DNA of 64,000 nucleotides from Streptomonospora mangrovi. GTDB taxonomy: Bacteria; Actinomycetota; Actinomycetes; Streptosporangiales; Streptosporangiaceae. The stretch spans positions 1 through 64,000 of the forward strand of contig NZ_JAJAQC010000012.1 of NCBI RefSeq assembly GCF_027604915.1, written 5' to 3'. A program made the position numbers and the translations under genes. How positions within the stretch are numbered: position 1 is the stretch's first letter; every line of letters begins with the position of its first letter. The notes beneath the pieces are model-generated. The model was not told the origin of the DNA. It did no database searches and saw only the letters and a list, made by a program, of their open reading frames with translations. Positions 8,692 through 16,267 of this stretch are shown in pieces.

Positions 8692-9447
8692 ATGGCACAC
8701 AAGCGACACGAGGGGGCCGCCGCCGTCGTCACCGGCGCGGCCCAGGGGATCGGCGCGGCCGCCGCCCGCCGCCTGGCCGCCGAGGGCGCCGCGGTGGTCA
8801 TGACCGACCTGTCCCCGGCGGTGGAGGAGGCGGCCGAGCGCGTGCGCGCGAAGGGCGGGCGCGCGGTCGCGGTGCGCGCCGACGCCGCCGACGAGGCCGA
8901 CTGGGCGCGCGTCGTCGACACCGCCCGCTCGGCGTTCGGGCCCGTCGGGACGCTGGTCTCCAACGCCTACACCGTGGAGGTCGCCCCCGCCCACGAGACC
9001 TCGCCCGCCTCCTGGGAGCGCCAGCTCACGGTCAACCTCACCGGCGCGTTCCTGGGCGTGCGGGCCTGTCTGGACGACCTCACCGCCACCCGCGGCTCGG
9101 TGGTGCTGGTGTCGTCGGTGCACGCCTGGTTCGGGCTGCCGGGCCGGCCCGCCTACGCCGCCACCAAGGGCGGCCTCACCGCCCTGGCCCGGCAGTTGGC
9201 CGTGGAGTACGGGCCCGACGTGCGGGTCAACTGCGTGCTGCCCGGCCCCGTCCTCACCGCCGCCTGGGACGGGATCGGCGAGGACGACCGCCGCGACAGC
9301 GCCGCCCAGACCGCCGCCGGGCGCCTGGGCGACCCCGACGAGGTCGCCGCCGCGGTGGCGTTCCTCGCCTCCGCCGACGCCTCCTACGTCACCGGGGTGA
9401 GCCTTCCGGTCGACGGAGGATGGAGTATCTACAAGGCGTCGTCCTGA
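8692..9447 (+). CDS. SDR-family sugar dehydrogenase (galactose 1-dehydrogenase candidate)
   Basis: This is a classical short-chain dehydrogenase of 251 residues. It has the cofactor loop TGAAQGIG (14-21), the catalytic serine in VLVSSVHAW (about 142), the Tyr155/Lys159 pair (YAATK) and a conserved C-terminal end, TGVSLPVDGG. GGGAGA precedes ATG 8692. In the De Ley-Doudoroff route, an enzyme of this type oxidises D-galactose at C1 to the lactone that the downstream lactonase would open. That assignment rests on operon context, because SDR sequence alone does not fix substrate. Confidence 0.85.
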   Translation: MAHKRHEGAAAVVTGAAQGIGAAAARRLAAEGAAVVMTDLSPAVEEAAERVRAKGGRAVAVRADAADEADWARVVDTARSAFGPVGTLVSNAYTVEVAPAHETSPASWERQLTVNLTGAFLGVRACLDDLTATRGSVVLVSSVHAWFGLPGRPAYAATKGGLTALARQLAVEYGPDVRVNCVLPGPVLTAAWDGIGEDDRRDSAAQTAAGRLGDPDEVAAAVAFLASADASYVTGVSLPVDGGWSIYKASS

Positions 9448-9466
9448 GGCGCTGGAGAGGAAGGAC

Positions 9467-10195
9467 ATGATGGCGGCCTACTCCGAACGCGGGGTCCACG
9501 GGCAGATCGTGCAGCTCCTGGGCGAACGCGTGCTCTCCGGCGAGATCGCCGAGGGGGAGACCATCGACCTGGCCGCGCTCAGCACCGACCTGGGCCTGAG
9601 CCTCACCGCGATCCGGGAGGCCATCCGGGTCCTGGCCGCCAAGGGGCTGGTCGGGTCCCGGCAGCGCAAGGGCACCTTCGTACGGCCCCGGGCCGACTGG
9701 AACCTGCTGGACCCCGACGTCGTCAAGTGGCAGGTCGCCACCGGAGCCGGCGACCTGTTCTTCCGCGACCTCGCAGAGCTGCGCGGCGCCCTGGAGCCCA
9801 CCGCCGCCCGGCTGGCGGCGCTGCGCCGCACCGACGCCGACGTGGCCGAGCTGCGCGCGGCGGTGCGGGCGATGGCCGACACCCACGCCTCACCCGAGGA
9901 CGCCGCCGCCAGCGACCTGCGCTGGCACCGCGCCCTGCTCGCGGCCACCCACAACGAGCTGTACACCCGCACCGACATCTTCCTGGCCGCCGGGCTGGTG
10001 GAGCGCGACCGCCTGGTGCACGCGGGCGCCCACAAGGACCCCGTGCCCAGCCACACCTCGGTCACCGAGGCCGTCGCGGCGGGCGACGCGGCCGCCGCCG
10101 AGACCGCGATGCGCTCGCTGCTGGAGCAGGCCGAGGAGGACCTGTTCCGCGCCACCGGCGACGGCGCCGACGACGAACTGGAGAGACCCGCATGA
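9467..10195 (+). CDS. GntR/FadR-family transcriptional regulator
   Basis: This 242-residue regulator has an N-terminal winged helix-turn-helix (about 10-75, with LGLSLTAIREAIRVLAAKGL) and a C-terminal FCD ligand domain. The FCD metal-binding pattern is seen at Asp150/His154 (DLRWHRALLAATHNE) and in the later HTSVTEAVAAGD. The sequence WNLLDPDVVKWQV after the helix-turn-helix is characteristic of the sugar-acid regulators DgoR and LgoR. It most likely represses this operon until galactonate or a related sugar acid binds; that is inference from family and position. GGAAGGAC precedes ATG 9467, and the stop overlaps dgoD (ATGA). Confidence 0.9.
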   Translation: MMAAYSERGVHGQIVQLLGERVLSGEIAEGETIDLAALSTDLGLSLTAIREAIRVLAAKGLVGSRQRKGTFVRPRADWNLLDPDVVKWQVATGAGDLFFRDLAELRGALEPTAARLAALRRTDADVAELRAAVRAMADTHASPEDAAASDLRWHRALLAATHNELYTRTDIFLAAGLVERDRLVHAGAHKDPVPSHTSVTEAVAAGDAAAAETAMRSLLEQAEEDLFRATGDGADDELERPA

Positions 10196-11337
10196 GGATC
10201 ACCCGCATCGAGACGTTCCTGGTCCCCCCGCGGTGGCTGCTGTGCCGCGTGGAGACCGACGAGGGCGTCGTCGGGTGGGGCGAACCGGTGGTGGAGGGCC
10301 GCGCCGCGACGGTGCGCGCCGCCGTCGAGGAGCTGTCCGACCTGCTCCTGGGCGAGGACCCCACGGCGATCGAGCACCACTGGCAGCGCCTGACCAAGGC
10401 CGCCTTCTACCGGGGCGGCCCGGTGCTCTCCAGCGCCGTGGCGGGGCTGGACCAGGCGTTGTGGGACATCGCCGGCAAGCGGCTGGGGGTGCCGGTGTAC
10501 CGCCTGCTGGGCGGGCCGGTCCGCGACCGGGTGCGCGTCTACGGCTGGGTCGGCGGCGACGACCCCGCGCAGTTGGGCGAGGCCGTGGCCGCGCGGGTGG
10601 AGGCGGGGTTGACGGCGGTGAAGATGAACGCCGCCGGGGTGGTGAGCCGCTCGCCCACCGCCCGCGAGATCGACGCCGTGGTGGACCGGCTGGCCCAGGT
10701 CCGGGCGGTGCTGGGCGAGGACCGCGACGTGGCCGTGGACTTCCACGGCCGGTTCAACGCCGCCGCCGCGCGCCGCGTGCTGCCGCTGCTGGAGCCGCTG
10801 CGGCCCATGTTCGTGGAGGAGCCGGTGCTGCCGGAGTACGGCCACCTCCTCGCCGACGTGGTGCGCTCCAGCCCGGTGCCCATCGCCACCGGCGAGCGCC
10901 TGTACTCGCGCGGCGACTTCCTGCCCGCCCTCCAGGCCGGGATCGCGGTGGCCCAGCCCGACCTCTCCCACGCCGGCGGCATCTCCGAGGTGCGCCGGAT
11001 CGCGGCGCTGGCCGAGACCTACGACACCCTGCTGGCCCCGCACTGCCCGCTGGGCCCGGTGGCGCTGGCCGCCAGCCTCCAGGTCGCGTTCGCCACCCCC
11101 AACTTCCTCATCCAGGAGCAGAGCATCGGCATCCACTACAACCAGGACGCCGAACTGCTCGACTACGTCGTGGACACCGGGGTGTTCGCCTTCCCCGACG
11201 GCCACATGCGGCGCGGCGAGGCGCCGGGCCTGGGCATCGAGGTGGACGAGGCCGCGGTGCGCGCGGCCGACCGGGCGGGGCACCGCTGGCGCCCTCCGGT
11301 GTGGAGCCACGACGACGGATCGTTCGCCGAATGGTAG
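10192..11337 (+). CDS. dgoD: D-galactonate dehydratase
   Basis: This enolase-superfamily dehydratase converts D-galactonate to 2-keto-3-deoxy-D-galactonate in the cytoplasm. At 381 residues it matches E. coli DgoD (382). Metal ligands are Asp183, Glu209 and Glu235, with His185 in VDFHGRF. The catalytic base is His284 in LAPHCPLGPVALAA. The stretches FVEEPVLPE, QPDLSHAGGI and QEQSIGIHYN are DgoD-specific rather than generic mandelate-racemase features. ATG 10192 overlaps the regulator stop. This is the strongest functional anchor of the operon. Confidence 0.93.
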   Translation: MRITRIETFLVPPRWLLCRVETDEGVVGWGEPVVEGRAATVRAAVEELSDLLLGEDPTAIEHHWQRLTKAAFYRGGPVLSSAVAGLDQALWDIAGKRLGVPVYRLLGGPVRDRVRVYGWVGGDDPAQLGEAVAARVEAGLTAVKMNAAGVVSRSPTAREIDAVVDRLAQVRAVLGEDRDVAVDFHGRFNAAAARRVLPLLEPLRPMFVEEPVLPEYGHLLADVVRSSPVPIATGERLYSRGDFLPALQAGIAVAQPDLSHAGGISEVRRIAALAETYDTLLAPHCPLGPVALAASLQVAFATPNFLIQEQSIGIHYNQDAELLDYVVDTGVFAFPDGHMRRGEAPGLGIEVDEAAVRAADRAGHRWRPPVWSHDDGSFAEW

Positions 11338-11365
11338 GCAAATGGTAGGGACAGGAGCACACGCG

Positions 11366-12244
11366 GTGGAGACACCCCCCGAGACCTGGACACCGGACCG
11401 GTTCGACCTGGGCGAGGGGCTGCGGTGGACCCGCGCCGGCCTGCTGGGGGTCGACATCCTCGCGGGCCGGCTGTTCGCCCTGGACCCCGCCCGGCCCGGA
11501 CCGGTCCGCACGCTGGCGCAAATCGACGTCCCCCTGGGCGCGGTCGCCCCCGTGCGCGGGGCCGAGGACACCTACGTCGCCGCCGCCGGCACCGGGGTGG
11601 CCCTGCTGACCGTGCGCGAGGGCCGCGCCCCCGGCGTGGAGTGGCTGGCGCGCCCCGAGGAGGGCGCCCCCACCGCCATGCGCATGAACGACGGCTGCTG
11701 CGACCCCGCCGGGCGCTTCTGGGCGGGGTCCATGGCCTACGACGGCACCCCCGGCGCGGGCGCGCTGTACCGGGCCGACCCCGACGGCGCCGTGCACCGC
11801 GTGCTGGAGGGCTACACCATCCCCAACGGCCCGGCGTTCTCCCCCGACGGTCGGCTGATGTACCTGGCCGACAGCGCCGAGGGCCGGATCGACGTGTTCG
11901 CTGTCGACGCCGAGGGCCGGCCGGGCGGCCGCCGCGTGTTCGCCCGCCTGGCCGAGGGCAGCCCCGACGGCATGCAGGTCGACGACGCCGGGCACCTGTG
12001 GACGGCCGTGTGGGGCACCGGGCGCGTGCACCGCTACACCCCCGAGGGCGCCCTGGACCGCGTGGTGCGCCTGCCCGCCGCCCAGCCGGCGAGCGTGTGC
12101 GTGGTGGGGGAGGACCGGCCGCACCTGTTCGTCGCCACCGCGGCGATCGGGCTGGAGGCGCCCGGACGGGCTGACGGCGCGGTGTTCCGCGCGGCCGCCG
12201 ACGCGCCCGCCCGCCCCGCCGCGGAGTTCGGGGGCGCGGCGTGA
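11366..12244 (+). CDS. SMP-30/gluconolactonase-family sugar lactonase
   Basis: This six-bladed beta-propeller lactonase (about 292 residues) would open an aldonolactone such as galactonolactone to the acid. Metal ligands match the SMP-30 pattern: Glu17 (GEGLRW), Asn154 (IPNGPAF) and Asp201 (PDGMQVDD). Asn108 (MNDGCCD) is the usual substrate contact. GTG 11366 is preferred because CAGGAG lies nine bases upstream. ATG 11342 is in frame but sits in a small duplication of AATGGTAGG next to the dgoD stop and has a poor ribosome site. It lies between dgoD and the kinase, with a GTGA overlap into the latter. Confidence 0.9.
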   Translation: METPPETWTPDRFDLGEGLRWTRAGLLGVDILAGRLFALDPARPGPVRTLAQIDVPLGAVAPVRGAEDTYVAAAGTGVALLTVREGRAPGVEWLARPEEGAPTAMRMNDGCCDPAGRFWAGSMAYDGTPGAGALYRADPDGAVHRVLEGYTIPNGPAFSPDGRLMYLADSAEGRIDVFAVDAEGRPGGRRVFARLAEGSPDGMQVDDAGHLWTAVWGTGRVHRYTPEGALDRVVRLPAAQPASVCVVGEDRPHLFVATAAIGLEAPGRADGAVFRAAADAPARPAAEFGGAA

Positions 12245-13212
12245 GCGGGCCGGTGGTGTGCGTGGGCGAGACGATGGCGCTGCTGGTGCCCGCCGACCCG
12301 GTGCCGCTGGAGTCGGCGCCGCGCCTGGCCCTCACGGCGGCCGGGGCGGAGTCCAACGTCGCCTGCACGCTGGCCGGGCTGGGGCACGGCGCGGCCTGGC
12401 TGAGCGCGGTGGGCGACGACCCCTTCGGCCGGGTGGTGCTGCGCGCGGTCGCCGGGCGCGGCGTGGACGTGTCGGCGGTGCGCACCGACCCCGACCGCCC
12501 CACCGGCCTCTTCGCCAAGGACCCCGCGCCGCAGGGGAGCACCGTGCACTACTACCGGGCCGGCTCGGCCGCCTCGGCGCTGGGCCCCGAGGCCGCCGAC
12601 GACCCGCTGGTGCGCGGGGCGGCGGGCGTGCACCTGTCGGGGATCACGCCGGCGCTGTCGCCGGAGTGCGACGCGCTCGCCGAGCGGCTGCTCACCGACC
12701 CCGCGCTTGTGGTGAGCTTCGACGTCAACCACCGGCCCCGGCTGTGGCCGCCGGGGCGGGCGGCGGCGCGGCTGCTGGAGCTGGCGCGGCTGGCCGACGT
12801 GGTCCTGGTCGGCCGCGACGAGGCCGAGGCGCTGTGGGGCACGGCGACCGCCGAGGAGGTCCGCGCCCTGCTGCCCGACGTGCCGCGCCTGGTGGTCAAG
12901 GACGCCGAGCACGGCGCGACCGAGTTCGCCGAGGGCCGCACGCACGTGCCCTCGCCGGTGGTGGAGGTGGTGGAACCGGTCGGCGCGGGCGACGCCTTCG
13001 CCGCCGGGTACCTCGCGGGCGGGCTGCGCGGCCTGGACGCGGCGGGCCGGCTGCGCCTGGGGCACCTGTGCGCCGCCCGGGTGCTGCGCGAACTGGGCGA
13101 CCTGGCCCCGCCGCCGCAGGCGGGGGAGTGGGACGCGGCGCTGCACGCGCCGGAGGAGCGCTGGGTGGAGCTGGCGTCGGCCCGGTCAGTGAGCGGGCGG
13201 GTCAGTGAGTGA
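12241..13212 (+). CDS. PfkB-family sugar kinase (2-keto-3-deoxy sugar-acid kinase)
   Basis: This ribokinase-superfamily kinase of 323 residues would phosphorylate 2-keto-3-deoxygalactonate (or -gluconate) with ATP. The N-terminal GETMALLVP and ESNVACTLAGLG (substrate side) and PfkB signature 2, GAGDAFAAG with catalytic Asp251, are intact. SFDVNHRPRLW is a typical KdgK motif. E. coli DgoK is unrelated in fold, so this is a KdgK-type replacement serving the same step. GTG 12241 overlaps the lactonase stop. The last residues (VSGRVSE) look like read-through of a small repeat. Confidence 0.9.
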   Translation: MSGPVVCVGETMALLVPADPVPLESAPRLALTAAGAESNVACTLAGLGHGAAWLSAVGDDPFGRVVLRAVAGRGVDVSAVRTDPDRPTGLFAKDPAPQGSTVHYYRAGSAASALGPEAADDPLVRGAAGVHLSGITPALSPECDALAERLLTDPALVVSFDVNHRPRLWPPGRAAARLLELARLADVVLVGRDEAEALWGTATAEEVRALLPDVPRLVVKDAEHGATEFAEGRTHVPSPVVEVVEPVGAGDAFAAGYLAGGLRGLDAAGRLRLGHLCAARVLRELGDLAPPPQAGEWDAALHAPEERWVELASARSVSGRVSE

Positions 13213-13276
13213 GCGAGTCAGGGAGTGCGCGGGGGAGCGGGGGCGGAAAGTGCGTGAGCGAGAGAGGGAGCACCGG

Positions 13277-13885
13277 ATGAGCAGCGGCAACGACAGCGGC
13301 AGCGGCCTGGACCGGCTGTTCGAGGGCCACCGGGTGATGGCCATCCTGCGCGGCCTGTCCCCCGAGGACACTGTCGCGGTGGCCACCCGGGCGTGGGACC
13401 TGGGCATCACCGTGGTGGAGGTGCCCGCGCGCGACCCCGGCGGCCTGGAGGCGATGCGCGCGGCGGTGCGGGCGGGCGCGGAGCGGGGGCTGCGGGTGGG
13501 CGCGGGCACCGTCGTGGACGTCGACCAGGTCCGCGCGGTCGCGCGGGCGGGCGCGGCGTTCACCGTGGCCCCCGGCTTCGACCCCGAGGTCATGGTGGCC
13601 TCGGAGGAGGCGGGCATGCCCCACCTGCCCGGCGTGGCCACCCCCTCGGAGGTCCAGGCCGTCCTGCGCGCGGGCGGGCACTGGGTGAAGGCGTTCCCCG
13701 CGTCGGTCCTCGGCCCGGCCTGGATCCAGGCTCTTCACGGCCCGTTCCCCGACGTCCGCGTGGTGGCCACCGGAGGCGTCGACGCCCGCAACGCCCCGGC
13801 CTTCCTCCAGGCCGGAGCCGCCCTGGTCGCCGTGGGCTCGGCCCTCAGCGACCCCGACCAGATCCCGGCCTTGAAGGACCTGTAG
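13277..13885 (+). CDS. dgoA: KDPG/KDPGal aldolase
   Basis: This class I aldolase of 202 residues splits a 2-keto-3-deoxy-6-phospho sugar acid into pyruvate and glyceraldehyde 3-phosphate. The Schiff-base lysine is Lys138 (HWVKAFPAS), the catalytic glutamate is Glu48 (VVEVPAR), and GAGTVVDVDQV matches the family loop. The frame is open from 13205, but ATG 13277 has GAGAGGGAG upstream and gives the normal family length. The reading upstream of it is Arg/Glu-rich repeat-like sequence. Eda-type and DgoA-type enzymes are hard to separate by sequence, so the galacto preference rests on the adjacent dgoD. It is the last gene of the operon. Confidence 0.9.
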   Translation: MSSGNDSGSGLDRLFEGHRVMAILRGLSPEDTVAVATRAWDLGITVVEVPARDPGGLEAMRAAVRAGAERGLRVGAGTVVDVDQVRAVARAGAAFTVAPGFDPEVMVASEEAGMPHLPGVATPSEVQAVLRAGGHWVKAFPASVLGPAWIQALHGPFPDVRVVATGGVDARNAPAFLQAGAALVAVGSALSDPDQIPALKDL

Positions 13886-13892
13886 GCGGGGC

Positions 13893-13914
13893 GGGGGCGA
13901 GAGTCCTCGCCCTC
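13893..13914 (+). terminator. Hairpin after the galactonate operon
   Basis: GGGCGAG (13895-13901) pairs with CTCGCCC (13906-13912) around a four-base loop, extended by two more pairs. It lies eight bases after the dgoA stop. No T-run follows, as is common for actinobacterial terminators. Confidence 0.5.
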
Positions 13915-14146
13915 CAGAGCACGAGACCAACGGATCTCGGGGCGCGTGGTGCAGGCCGTAACAGGGCAGCGAGGGCGGCTGGGGTGGCGGGCGTGCGGCC
14001 ACCCATGCCGCCCTCGCCGCACCTCGGTCATCTCCTCGGTCATCCGCCCCGATCTGCGGCGACCGCACTCCGGGACCATCCACCGCCCGTGGCGTCCCGC
14101 CGACCCCTGACTGCCCCCTCCGGCCCCGCTTGTGGCGTTTGGAGCT
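13915..14146. other. Intergenic region before the ABC exporter
   Basis: I see no gene. The sequence contains CTCGGTCATC-type short repeats around 14025-14045 and ends at the iron-box-like site. It separates the galactonate operon from the exporter operon. Confidence 0.4.
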
Positions 14147-14169
14147 GGTTAGATTAGCCTGCACTAACC
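14147..14169. promoter_or_regulatory. Probable IdeR/DmdR iron box
   Basis: TTAGATTAGCCTGCACTAA (14149-14167) matches 14 of 19 positions of the DtxR/IdeR consensus TTAGGTTAGGCTAACCTAA. It is framed by perfect inverted arms, GGTTAG (14147-14152) and CTAACC (14164-14169). It lies about 125 bases upstream of the exporter start. In actinobacteria such a site is where the iron-loaded repressor shuts off siderophore and iron-transport genes, so the exporter is probably made under iron limitation. Confidence 0.6.
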
Positions 14170-14290
14170 TTCACTTTCGGTTCGGGCGAGCGGAACCCGC
14201 CCCACCCCCTCCACGGGCGGCGGGTGGCTTGCGGTGCCCGGGCGCGGTGGGGGAGGCGGCGGCGAGTAGGGGAGTAGGGAGAGGGACGCG

Positions 14291-16267
14291 ATGGCAGGTC
14301 GGACGAGGCGGCCCTGGGCGCGGGTGCCGGAGGAGCCGGTGCCGGTGGAGCTGCCGCCGACAGGGCCGGAGCAGACACCCCGGCGCTTCACCATCGGGGT
14401 CATCCTCGCGGCCAAGCGCTACACCCTCCCCGCCGCCGGGCTCATCGTGCTCTGGCAGTTGGGCGAGGCGCTGGTGCCCGTCCTCATGGGCGTGGCGATC
14501 GACCGGGCCATCGGCGGGGCCGACCCCGTCGAGTTGGTCCTGTGGATCGGGGTGCTGGTCCTCAACTACCTCATGTTCATGCTGTCCTTCCAGTTCGGCT
14601 CCCGCATCGGGCTCTTCGGGATGCAGGCGGTCCAGCACCGGCTGCGCACGGCCGTGTCCGAGCGCCTGCTGGACCCCGGCGGCCTCGAAGGCGCCGCGCG
14701 GCTGCCCGGCGTCGGGCTGTCCGTGGCCTCCTCCGACGTCTCGCGCCTGGCCATGGCCGTCGCGATCGCGGTCTACCCCCTCGGGGAGTTCGCGGCGATC
14801 ATCTTCGGCGGGGTCGTCCTCTTCACGCTCTCCTGGCCGCTGGGGCTGGCCGTGTTCGTCGGCGCCCCGGCGATGATCCTGCTCATCGACCGCGCGGGCG
14901 GGACCCTGCGGCGGCGGTCGGGCCGCGAGCAGGCGCTCGCCGCGTCGGCGGCGGGCAAGGCCGCCGACCTCATGGCGGGCTACCGGATCGTCACGGGACT
15001 GCGCGCCGGACCGGAGGCGGCGGCGCGCTACCGGCGGTCCTCGCGCGACGCACTCCAGGCCACCCTGCACGCGAAGTCCGCCCAGGGGGTCCTGCTCGGC
15101 TCGATGAACGCCGCCACCGGCGTGTTCCTCGCCGCGATCACCCTCACCGCCGGGTGGCAGGCGCTGTCCGGCTCCCTGAGCGTGGGCGCGCTCATCACCG
15201 TCGTGGGCCTCGCACAGTTCCTCGTCGGGCCGATGACCATGGTCGCGACCAACTTCGGCACCATCTGGGCGTCGGCGACCGCCTCGGCCGAGCGCGTTCT
15301 CGACGTCCTGCGCTCCCCGAAGCCCTACGAGCGGCCCGCCGCGTCCGCAGCCTTCGCCAACGGCACCACCGAAGCCGCCCCCGCCCCCGGCCACGGCGCG
15401 ATCGGCACCGCACCCGGGGCCGGGCAGCCGACCGGCGGGGACACCGCCGCCGACGGCGACGCGGACACCGACGGCCGCCACCCCACCGACCCCGAACCCC
15501 TCGACCTCGATCCCGACCACCTCCACCTCGACCTCGATCTCACCCTCGGCGCGGCGGCCCTGCGCGACCGCGTCGCCCCCGGCGAGTGCGTGGCGGTGCC
15601 CGTTGACGGCACGCAGGCGGCCGAACTCGTGGCGGTGCTGTCCGGCCGCGCCGAGCCCGGGGGAGGGGAAGGCGTGCGGCTCGCGGGCCGCGCCCTCGCC
15701 GACGCGCCACCCGGAACCCTCCTCGTGGCGCCCCACGCCGCCGACCTCTTCGACGGCACCGTCCTGGACAACGTCGCGGTCGGCGGCGCGGACACCGACC
15801 GCGCCCTGGCGGCGCTGGAGGACGCCGGTTGCGCGGAGTTCCTCCGCGCCATGCCCGAGGACGTGCACACCGCCGTCGGCGAGGGCGGGCGCCGCCTCTC
15901 CGGCGGGCAGCGCCAGCGGGTGGCGCTGGCCCGGGCGCTCGCCCAGGACACCCCCGTCCTCGTGCTGCACGACCCCACCACGGCGGTCGACTCGGTGACC
16001 GAGCAGGCGGTGGCCGCGCGGCTGCGCACGTGCCGGCAGGGCCGCACCACGGTTCTGCTCACCCGCTCGCCCGCGCTGCTGGCGGCCGCCGACCGGGTGC
16101 TGCGGCTCGGCAGCGCCCAAGAGACCCAAGAGACCCAAGAGACCCAAGAGCCGCAGGCGGCACAAGGCCACGAGTACACCGACGCCCCCGGCACCGGCAC
16201 CCCCACCACCGCCACCACCCCCACCACCGCCTCGACCGCCACCACCGCCCAGGGAGGCACGCGATGA
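14291..16267 (+). CDS. ABC exporter half-transporter A (catalytically dead nucleotide site, intact signature)
   Basis: This 658-residue protein has a six-helix exporter membrane domain (about 30-340), an acidic, Pro/Asp-rich linker (about 355-425) and a nucleotide-binding domain. The domain has lost its own ATP-site residues. The Walker A position reads PVDGTQAAELV (about 437) with no GKST. Walker B is VLHDPTTAVD, with proline where the catalytic Glu should be. The switch histidine is replaced (LLTRSPAL). The signature LSGGQ (536-540) is perfect. The C-terminus carries QET repeats (about 617-628) and a Thr/Pro tail. AGGGAGAGGG precedes ATG 14291. It overlaps the partner gene (ATGA) and sits under the iron-box-like site. 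Confidence 0.88.
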   Translation: MAGRTRRPWARVPEEPVPVELPPTGPEQTPRRFTIGVILAAKRYTLPAAGLIVLWQLGEALVPVLMGVAIDRAIGGADPVELVLWIGVLVLNYLMFMLSFQFGSRIGLFGMQAVQHRLRTAVSERLLDPGGLEGAARLPGVGLSVASSDVSRLAMAVAIAVYPLGEFAAIIFGGVVLFTLSWPLGLAVFVGAPAMILLIDRAGGTLRRRSGREQALAASAAGKAADLMAGYRIVTGLRAGPEAAARYRRSSRDALQATLHAKSAQGVLLGSMNAATGVFLAAITLTAGWQALSGSLSVGALITVVGLAQFLVGPMTMVATNFGTIWASATASAERVLDVLRSPKPYERPAASAAFANGTTEAAPAPGHGAIGTAPGAGQPTGGDTAADGDADTDGRHPTDPEPLDLDPDHLHLDLDLTLGAAALRDRVAPGECVAVPVDGTQAAELVAVLSGRAEPGGGEGVRLAGRALADAPPGTLLVAPHAADLFDGTVLDNVAVGGADTDRALAALEDAGCAEFLRAMPEDVHTAVGEGGRRLSGGQRQRVALARALAQDTPVLVLHDPTTAVDSVTEQAVAARLRTCRQGRTTVLLTRSPALLAAADRVLRLGSAQETQETQETQEPQAAQGHEYTDAPGTGTPTTATTPTTASTATTAQGGTR

